In this document: piece after piece, positions 57,746-64,000 of the stretch
Layout: each line of letters starts with the position of its first letter
How positions within the stretch are numbered: position 1 is the stretch's first letter
Origin: an uncultured Aeriscardovia sp.
GTDB taxonomy: Bacteria; Actinomycetota; Actinomycetes; Actinomycetales; Bifidobacteriaceae
Assembly (NCBI GenBank): GCA_903789525.1
Contig: CAIFER010000001.1
Location: 620,001 to 684,000 of the forward strand
Direction: 5' to 3'
Length of the DNA stretch: 64,000 nucleotides
Translations under genes and position numbers: made by a program
The notes under the pieces: model-generated
Database searches by the model: none
Seen by the model: the letters and a program-made list of their open reading frames with translations, nothing else
Told to the model about the DNA's origin: nothing

Positions 57746-59887
57746 TTATTTGAGAGCGGACGCGAACTGCGAACCTGCCAACACGGTGACAGACAGTGCC
57801 GGCACAGTCAGTGACCCTCGCACGACGATCGGCATAGCAAGATTCGGAATCCACGTGTCGATCGAACCGTTCTGGCCACCCAGGATCGCCGGATCAACGT
57901 GACTATCTTTGACGAGCACGCTGTACACGCCGTCCTGCAAACCAGTGATCTTCTGCGACTGCTCAGCCGCATTCAGAACGACGACAAACGACGCTTCAGC
58001 ATCAGAAACAGTCCATGCCACCACGTGATCACTCATCTTCAATACAGTCGAGTGCTTATTGATGCTCTTGAATGACGAGTAGCGGAACGCAGGAATGTGC
58101 GAGCGCAAGCAGAATAATCCGCGCACAAAAGCAGCACTCCCGGCTTTCACCGGATTATCGAGGCTCGACCAGTCAAGAGCATTGACGCTATCTCCGCTCT
58201 TATAGCTATTGCCATTACCGCCCTTCGAACGCAAGAATTCCTGGCCGAGCTGAATTTCTGGGACACCTTGCGCCAAAATGACCGCAGCATCCGCCAACCG
58301 TGCCATCCGATCGACGCGCGTCAGCTCCGTACCTGACAGGTGACGAACGGAGGCCTTCCCGGCCGCCGGTTTCCCATCAGATCCAACGCCATACCCGAGC
58401 GACAGAGCAATCTTGTCAAACAGTGTCATACCGTCGTGAATCTCGGCATATTGCTGAACCTGTGACGCATCGGCATACCGCTTTGACTTGTCCTGGTCGA
58501 AAGAGCTCGTAATGTCCTTATCCTCTGTCGGCTGCGCTCCCAAAATGTTGTACGCGATAATCTTTTCGCAGTCAGGTGCGCCAGAGACGAACCCTCGTCC
58601 TGCAATATCGCCGTCCCATGACGTTCCCTTGAGCGAATCACGGAGAGAATCGTTGAAGAAGCCGATCGTCGAACCAGACCGATCTCCCCTGCCTTCCTGG
58701 TTATCGACGCGATATGCCTGCGTCTGAATCGTCATCTCATCATCCGGCAAATCTGCGTGCATATCCCAGCCTTCGCCATAACACAGCATCGTCGGATCGA
58801 TCTGGTCAAGACGCTGACGCACTGCATTCATCGTCGTGTTGTCAATAAGACCCATGATGTCAAAGCGGAATCCGTCGAGCTTGAATTCTCGCGTCCAATA
58901 ATCGATAGAATCGACAATGTATTTGCGAGCCATCGCACGCTCAGACGCCACATCATTGCCGCAGAACGAATGGGATGTGAGCTTTCCATCTTTGTAGCGG
59001 AAGTAGTAACCCGGGACAGTCAAGGCAAGTGGAGAACTCTCGAGCGAGTACACGTGATTGAAGACGACATCCATAACCACGCGCAAACCGGCATCGTGTA
59101 GACCACGAATCATCTGCTTGCACTCGCGGATGCGCACAGCTGGATCAGTCGGATCTGTGCAGAATGATCCCTCCGGAACGTTGTAATTGAGCGGATCGTA
59201 TCCCCAGTTGTAATTGCCATCCGAAGCAGGAGCAGACTCGTCAACGCTCTGGAAATCATAAAACGGCATGATCTGCACATGCGTGATGCCGAGGTTGACC
59301 ATGTAGTCAAGTGCCGTCGGTTTCCCCGATGGCGTGTGCGTGCCCTTTTGGATGAGACCAAGATACTTCCCACGCAAGGATGGTGTGACGCCGCTCGATG
59401 GAGACATCGTCGTATCACGAATACTGATTTCAGCGATACGCGCATCCGTTGCCAAACTTGAAAATGGCGGAAGACGGCGAAAATCACTGATAGCCGTCTC
59501 CTCAGGAGCGAGCACAACAGAACGATGACCGTTGATAACAGCTGCGCGCGCATACGGATCCGGCGAGTGGTGCGATGTGCCATCCGGGAACGTGAGAGTG
59601 TAGTCATACGCCGTATCACGCATATCAGAAGGCAGCGAGACAGACCACACACCCTTTTCAGCGCGCTTGAGTGGCACACTGCGCTTGAGTGGAGCATCGG
59701 CAGAGCGATCAGACGCATATATATTGATAGTTACTGACGAGGCAGTAGGTGCCCATAGTTTGAACACACTGCCATCTGGCGAGTAGGTGACGCCAAGATC
59801 AGAGCCGTCATACGCATATAGACGGTCAAACTCATCGCTGCGCACATAACTGCCATCTAGCACATCTTTCCCTGCCACACCGGCCAT
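57746..59887 (-). CDS. pulA: Type I pullulanase (glycogen/alpha-glucan debranching enzyme)
   Basis: Cleaves alpha-1,6 branches of pullulan, starch and glycogen. The 713-residue protein has no signal peptide, so it acts in the cytosol. It has a CBM48-like N-terminal domain, the type I signature YNWGYDP, the catalytic aspartate in LDGFRFDIMG, the acid glutamate in CYGEGWD and the third carboxylate in AEIHDGMTL, where the usual HDN is HDG. The ATG at 59887 has GGGAGG eight bases upstream; a longer reading adds 16 residues. It is divergent from the PlsC-like gene. Confidence 0.94.
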   Translation of the reverse strand: MAGVAGKDVLDGSYVRSDEFDRLYAYDGSDLGVTYSPDGSVFKLWAPTASSVTINIYASDRSADAPLKRSVPLKRAEKGVWSVSLPSDMRDTAYDYTLTFPDGTSHHSPDPYARAAVINGHRSVVLAPEETAISDFRRLPPFSSLATDARIAEISIRDTTMSPSSGVTPSLRGKYLGLIQKGTHTPSGKPTALDYMVNLGITHVQIMPFYDFQSVDESAPASDGNYNWGYDPLNYNVPEGSFCTDPTDPAVRIRECKQMIRGLHDAGLRVVMDVVFNHVYSLESSPLALTVPGYYFRYKDGKLTSHSFCGNDVASERAMARKYIVDSIDYWTREFKLDGFRFDIMGLIDNTTMNAVRQRLDQIDPTMLCYGEGWDMHADLPDDEMTIQTQAYRVDNQEGRGDRSGSTIGFFNDSLRDSLKGTSWDGDIAGRGFVSGAPDCEKIIAYNILGAQPTEDKDITSSFDQDKSKRYADASQVQQYAEIHDGMTLFDKIALSLGYGVGSDGKPAAGKASVRHLSGTELTRVDRMARLADAAVILAQGVPEIQLGQEFLRSKGGNGNSYKSGDSVNALDWSSLDNPVKAGSAAFVRGLFCLRSHIPAFRYSSFKSINKHSTVLKMSDHVVAWTVSDAEASFVVVLNAAEQSQKITGLQDGVYSVLVKDSHVDPAILGGQNGSIDTWIPNLAMPIVVRGSLTVPALSVTVLAGSQFASALK

Positions 59888-60046
59888 TTTGGACGCCTCC
59901 CCGATCACAATCGCGAATATTTTACTTCTTAACACTAGCCGACCTCATGTAAGCCAACGCAGGTATAGTAAACGCTTGTCCATCAGCCCCAGTGATACGT
60001 CTCGCGTTTCGGGCAGCAGACACGCAGTCTCGGAGGTAGCAGACGC

Positions 60047-60877
60047 ATGAAGACAGCTCAATCGCGGCATTCTCCTCGCCGCACATTCACCTACACATCC
60101 CCGACGCAGGACTTCGTCGCTTCCCCACACCAGCATTTCCAGCTTCCTGACAATTATGTGTGGTATCATGGCAATTCGCTGCTCCACCGCTGTGCCTTTT
60201 ACATTGTTTATTTCATCTTTTTCATCATCGGATGGGTGTACCTCGCAGTCGTTTTGCACGTACGGATTGTTGGAAAATCGCGCCTAAAAGCATGCCGAGG
60301 ACGGTCGTATTTCGTGTATGCCAACCATACTCAACCATTTGGAGACATCGCGCTGACCGTTGTGCTGAACTGGCCGCATCGTATCTCGGCGGTCGTTGCG
60401 ACGGCAAACATTGGCATTCCGGTCATCGGATCGATTTTGCATCATTTTGATTTTTTGGCTGTCCCGCACACGAATCCTCAGCGCGCCGCATATAAGAAAG
60501 CAATGACACACCTGGTCCACGACGGTGTCGCTTTCCAAATTTATCCAGAAGCGCACGTGTGGCCGTATGACACGACAATTAGGCCCTACACGAACACGTC
60601 AATGCGTTATCCTGTCCGCTTTCATGCGCCATCATTTTGTGCCACGCTGACGTACCAGCACCGAAAGCACGGAAAGAAGCCAAAAGCGACGTTGTATGTG
60701 GACGGTCCGTTTTATCCGCGCGTGACAGGTAGCGAAGAAACAGAAAAACAAGACTTGTATGAGCAGATCCGCTCGACGATGGTCTCTGAGAGCAAGAAAT
60801 CAACGTACGCGTACTACCATTACAAAAACGGACGTGACACACCACAGCAAATGCACTCACGTCAGAAACACGCTTAA
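60047..60877 (+). CDS. PlsC-like acyltransferase of a divergent subfamily (HX5D)
   Basis: Members acylate lysophosphatidate or related lipids. The 276-residue protein has one hydrophobic stretch (about 47-72), then the first motif NHTQPFGD: His94 and Asp100 are separated by five residues, whereas canonical PlsC has HX4D (four). The FPEGTR motif is replaced by YPEAHVWPY (166-174). This pattern is one I associate with a PlsC-like group in low-GC Gram-positives and bifidobacteria; the acceptor is unknown. GGAGG lies eleven bases upstream of the ATG. Two GT8 genes follow, so cell-envelope lipid or polymer assembly is likely. Confidence 0.8.
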   Translation: MKTAQSRHSPRRTFTYTSPTQDFVASPHQHFQLPDNYVWYHGNSLLHRCAFYIVYFIFFIIGWVYLAVVLHVRIVGKSRLKACRGRSYFVYANHTQPFGDIALTVVLNWPHRISAVVATANIGIPVIGSILHHFDFLAVPHTNPQRAAYKKAMTHLVHDGVAFQIYPEAHVWPYDTTIRPYTNTSMRYPVRFHAPSFCATLTYQHRKHGKKPKATLYVDGPFYPRVTGSEETEKQDLYEQIRSTMVSESKKSTYAYYHYKNGRDTPQQMHSRQKHA

Positions 60878-60897
60878 AGAAGGAAGGGAGTTCACCA

Positions 60898-62043
60898 ATG
60901 TCCTTCACTGATCTCGCTTCCCGTTCCTTTACGTGTGCCACCGCTCACCTGCATACCGTTGGTGGAGCACTTCCTCGCCCCCGCAATCGACGAATGCATT
61001 TAGCTCCCGTTGGCACACATCCGGACCGTATCGCTGTTCTCTACTGCGGTGACAGTCATATGAAAGACGGTCTCCTTATCTCCGTGCTCTCACTGACTGA
61101 ACATTGCAGTGTCCCACTCGATATCTTTATCTTGACGGCACGGCTCAGCTCACACCAACGCGCCTTCCATCCACTTGAAGAGAGCGATGTGACGCAGATC
61201 CGCTCAATCGTCACACAAGCTCATCCGTCCGGAACCGTGACGTTGATGGATATCACGAATTTGGTGCATGCCAACCCTCCTCTCGCCAATATCGACACAC
61301 GTTTTACGCCATACTGCATGCTGCGGCTGTATGCCGATCAGATCCCACAAATTCCTGACCGCATCCTGTACCTTGACACCGATATCATCTGCAGGCGTCC
61401 GTTTGACCGCTTCTATGCTCAGCCGATGAAAGATGCCGATCTCGTAGCTGTCCTTGATTATTACGGTCGCTGGTTTTTCCGCCAGCACTATTGGCACGTC
61501 ATGCCGGAATATTTCAACTCCGGAATGCTCTTGCTCAACATGGCTGAAATCCGCCGCGATGGCCTCTTTGCCCGTTGCCGCGAAAGCTGCGCACACAAGT
61601 GGATGTTTATGCCCGACCAGTCTGCGCTCAACAAGCTGTGCTACAAGCGCATTATTGCTCCTCGCCGCTTTAACGACCAGCGCCGGTTCCATTCGGACAC
61701 AGTTTTCCAACACTTCACCACGAGTTTCCGCCTGTGGCCGATTTTGCATACCGTGACCGTCAAACCGTGGGAAGTTGAAAAAGTCCACTCCCAACTCGGC
61801 TTACATGAATATGACGGAATCTTGTCTGACTACGAACGTCTCCTTGCCGCCCGCGATGCTGATGAAGAGCACCCGGATGACTTTGATCCCAACAATGCCG
61901 ATCAGGCGGCTCGCGCTATCTCCCAAGCTAGTTCTTCAACCGACGATATGGGCATTGACCCTGTCGACGCTTTCGACCAGGCGGCTGCGTCTGCTAGCCA
62001 ATCAAATGACGATCGCCCCCGTGATGAAAGGAATCATTCATGA
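60898..62043 (+). CDS. GT8-family glycosyltransferase
   Basis: GT8 enzymes are retaining glycosyltransferases that use UDP-sugars. The 381-residue protein has the GT8 core with LYCGDSHMKDGLLISVLSL near residue 48, the metal-binding DTD in ILYLDTDIIC (near 160), the FNSGMLLLNMAE acceptor segment and the final VKPW motif. The C-terminal 80 residues are disordered and acidic. The ATG is preceded by GGAAGGGAG. It is followed by a second GT8 gene with an ATGA overlap (62040), so these are translated together. Sugar and acceptor are unknown. Confidence 0.88.
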   Translation: MSFTDLASRSFTCATAHLHTVGGALPRPRNRRMHLAPVGTHPDRIAVLYCGDSHMKDGLLISVLSLTEHCSVPLDIFILTARLSSHQRAFHPLEESDVTQIRSIVTQAHPSGTVTLMDITNLVHANPPLANIDTRFTPYCMLRLYADQIPQIPDRILYLDTDIICRRPFDRFYAQPMKDADLVAVLDYYGRWFFRQHYWHVMPEYFNSGMLLLNMAEIRRDGLFARCRESCAHKWMFMPDQSALNKLCYKRIIAPRRFNDQRRFHSDTVFQHFTTSFRLWPILHTVTVKPWEVEKVHSQLGLHEYDGILSDYERLLAARDADEEHPDDFDPNNADQAARAISQASSSTDDMGIDPVDAFDQAAASASQSNDDRPRDERNHS

Positions 62044-63005
62044 TCCAATCAGGGCACTGTGTTCCAGTCTTCTTCACTTCAGACGAAAGCTATGCACCAT
62101 ACTTGTCTGTGGCAATTCAGTCCCTCATCGAGAACGCCAATCCGTCTCGTCGCTATCGCGTCATCATTCAGGAACGGGGAATGCGCCCACAGACACAGCA
62201 GACGCTTAAAGGGATGAGCACTTCCAACGTTTCTATCGAGATGTGCCATATTACCGACCGCATCAATAATCTCGTAAAAACCGATCACAATAAGCTGCGC
62301 GCCGATTACGTGACCACCACCATTTATTTCCGTTTATACATCGCCGAGCTGTACCCCGAGCTAGACAAAGCGATCTACATTGACGCTGATACAGTCGTGC
62401 CCGGAGATGTGGCTGCACTATACGACACAGATCTGAACGGTAACCTCATCGGCGCAGTGCAAGACTGTTTCATGACGGCAAATCGCATCACCACCGATTA
62501 CGTAACCGCAACACAAGGCTTTGATGCCAGTGAATACGTCAATTCTGGCGTGTTGCTGATGGATCTCGCCGGCTTGCGTTCTATCAAGTTTGCCGACAAG
62601 TTCACCCATCTGCTGAACACGTATCACCCACGACTGATTGCTCCAGATCAGGATTACATCAACGCGATGCTCCACGATCGACGCCTCATGCTCGATGCGA
62701 AGTGGAACACGATGATGACGGCCGGAGATCAAGGCCCCGCCGATCCGCAGATCATCCACTACAACTTGTTCGGCAAACCGTGGTTCTATCCCGACGCCAT
62801 GAACGCCCAGTATTTCTGGGACTACGCTCCTGACTCGCCGTTCTACCTCACATTGTTGCAAACGCTGCGCAACTTTACGCCGACAGATGCGAATTCCGAC
62901 AAACGCAAGAAACAGCGCCTCCTCGACTTAGCAGAAAATGTCGCGACATCTGACTCTGTAACATTTAAGAAACTTCTTGAGCAGGGCGTTTCTGTGCGTG
63001 TGTAA
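62040..63005 (+). CDS. GT8-family glycosyltransferase, tandem copy 1
   Basis: The 321-residue protein has the GT8 start VPVFFTSDESYAPYLSVAIQSL, the DAD metal site in IYIDADTVV (D115, D117), EYVNSGVLLMDL and IIHYNLFGKPW. It is close to the next gene at 63068 over its whole length, and more distant from the one before. It overlaps the previous gene by ATGA. Confidence 0.9.
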   Translation: MIQSGHCVPVFFTSDESYAPYLSVAIQSLIENANPSRRYRVIIQERGMRPQTQQTLKGMSTSNVSIEMCHITDRINNLVKTDHNKLRADYVTTTIYFRLYIAELYPELDKAIYIDADTVVPGDVAALYDTDLNGNLIGAVQDCFMTANRITTDYVTATQGFDASEYVNSGVLLMDLAGLRSIKFADKFTHLLNTYHPRLIAPDQDYINAMLHDRRLMLDAKWNTMMTAGDQGPADPQIIHYNLFGKPWFYPDAMNAQYFWDYAPDSPFYLTLLQTLRNFTPTDANSDKRKKQRLLDLAENVATSDSVTFKKLLEQGVSVRV

Positions 63006-63067
63006 GCGTGCTATTCTCCTGTTCGCGTTGTTCGTTGGTGTTGTCAATAGCAAAGGAAAACCACAGA

Positions 63068-64000
63068 ATGCCTTACACGCACTATTCGAGCGATTTTGGG
63101 ACTCTCCAGGCAAGTGAACCAGTCGCAGTCTTTTATAGTTCAGACGAAACGTATGCACCGTACCTCGCTGTTTCCATCCAGTCGCTGATCGAAAATGCCA
63201 ACTCGTCCCGTCGCTATCGCATTGTTGTGATGGAACGTGGGATGAGCCAGAACAGCCAACACATGCTCAAAGGTCTTGCCAATACGCATGTTTCTGTCGA
63301 AATCGTCCACATCAACGACAAACTCAACGATCTCGTCAACACTGATGACAATCTTTTGCGCGACGATTACAAGACAACGACCCTCTACTTCCGCCTGTTC
63401 ATCGCAGAGCTCTTCCCTGACCTCGACCGCGCCGTCTATTTGGACGCTGATACGGTCGTCCCGAGCGATATCGCAGACTTATACGACACAGACTTGAAGA
63501 GCAACCTCATCGGTGCATGCCACGATGTGTTCATGGATTCAAGTCAAGCGCTCACCGATTATGTGCAAAACACACAGGGCTACCCCGTTGGCACGTACAT
63601 CAATTCTGGCGTTCTGCTGATGGATCTTGCAGGACTACGTTCAGTGAAATTCATGGATCGCTTCCTGAAAGTTCTCAATGCCTATCACGTCCCACTCGCC
63701 GCTGTCGATCAGGATTACATCAACTTCATGCTCCACGATCGCCGTCTCATGCTCGACCAGCGGTGGAACACGATGATGACGAACGGAAAGAGTGGCATCA
63801 CTAATCCAGGTGTCATTCACTACAATTTGTTCAACAAACCATGGCATTACCCAGAAGCTGATAATGCCAACTACTTCTGGAAGTATGCGCCGGATACCCC
63901 ACGCTATCAGCAGCTTCTCGACGGTTTGCGTGACTTCAATCCGTTCCTCATGAGCTCTGACGCACACAAAAAGGCAAAGCTCATTGCCTATGCACAGTCG
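63068..64000 (+). CDS. GT8-family glycosyltransferase, tandem copy 2, cut by window edge
   Basis: An open frame of 311 codons runs from ATG at 63068 (AAAGGA nine bases upstream) to the last base of the window; its stop is outside. It has FYSSDETYAPYLAVSIQSLIE, the DAD metal site in VYLDADTVVPSD, YINSGVLLMDLAGLRS and VIHYNLFNKPW. These segments are nearly the same as those of the gene before it, so the two arose by duplication. The N-terminus has about 15 extra residues (MPYTHYSSDFGTLQ). Only a few residues are likely missing. Confidence 0.9.
   Translation, partial: MPYTHYSSDFGTLQASEPVAVFYSSDETYAPYLAVSIQSLIENANSSRRYRIVVMERGMSQNSQHMLKGLANTHVSVEIVHINDKLNDLVNTDDNLLRDDYKTTTLYFRLFIAELFPDLDRAVYLDADTVVPSDIADLYDTDLKSNLIGACHDVFMDSSQALTDYVQNTQGYPVGTYINSGVLLMDLAGLRSVKFMDRFLKVLNAYHVPLAAVDQDYINFMLHDRRLMLDQRWNTMMTNGKSGITNPGVIHYNLFNKPWHYPEADNANYFWKYAPDTPRYQQLLDGLRDFNPFLMSSDAHKKAKLIAYAQS

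Noticed and set aside
59964-59969. TATAGT as -10 box of the PlsC-like gene
   Set aside because: No acceptable -35 hexamer at 16-18 bases; too weak to list as a promoter.

Overview
The window looks like ordinary chromosome of a member of the Bifidobacteriaceae (Actinobacteria). The basis is protein similarity by eye (RpoB, RpoC, Pnp, ProS and InfB read like Bifidobacterium and scardovial proteins), actinobacterial gene orders (prfA-prmC-tsaC-wecA; FmdB-SAF-MscL beside a RimJ-like acetyltransferase; nusA-infB-rbfA-truB-ribF), a C1B cysteine aminopeptidase, a type I pullulanase, and moderate GC by eye. The genus cannot be fixed from sequence alone. No rRNA, tRNA, CRISPR array, insertion sequence or prophage was seen.

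Layout. (1) 1-2198, minus: str operon rpsL-rpsG-fusA, with fusA cut by the window edge. (2) 2493-6208: PP2C phosphatase and LRV-repeat protein (plus), converging on an FHA protein and a glycerophosphodiesterase (minus). This block lies between rpoC and the str operon. (3) 6371-21774, minus: nusA-infB-rbfA-truB-ribF-rpoB-rpoC, ending in a strong terminator. (4) 21967-30440: lipoprotein, proS, Pif1-like helicase, orn, a membrane protein, guaB and an AtpI-like protein. (5) 30421-35912, minus: clcA-prfA-prmC-tsaC-wecA-atpI-like, a chain of abutting or overlapping genes. (6) 36000-40249: groES under a perfect CIRCE operator, a GLPR-like membrane protein and a RimJ-like acetyltransferase (minus), then fmdB, a SAF protein and mscL (plus). 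(7) 40237-45762, minus: three overlapping genes encoding an FHA-LRV protein, a 1457-residue helicase/nuclease-like protein with eroded catalytic motifs, and a 79-residue protein. (8) 45881-50789, minus: rplJ-rplL behind an L10-type leader with an attenuator, mtnN, pepC and a coiled-coil DivIVA-like protein. (9) 50912-53567: a C15 peptidase lacking the expected histidine, a PgeF/YfiH protein and an aldo/keto reductase. (10) 53719-59887, minus: rpsO-pnp, a membrane protein and a pullulanase. (11) 60047-64000, plus: an unusual PlsC-like acyltransferase and three GT8 glycosyltransferases, two of them tandem duplicates; the last is cut by the window edge.

The most unusual content is region 7 together with region 2. 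Both carry FHA (phosphothreonine-reading) and LRV domains; region 2 adds the PP2C eraser, and region 7 couples FHA-LRV to a giant protein that keeps the order of a superfamily 1 helicase plus an MTES_1575-type nuclease domain but appears to have lost the P-loop, Walker B, arginine-finger and nuclease residues. I infer a Ser/Thr-phosphorylation-controlled, non-catalytic DNA- or RNA-binding complex. No kinase gene lies in the window.
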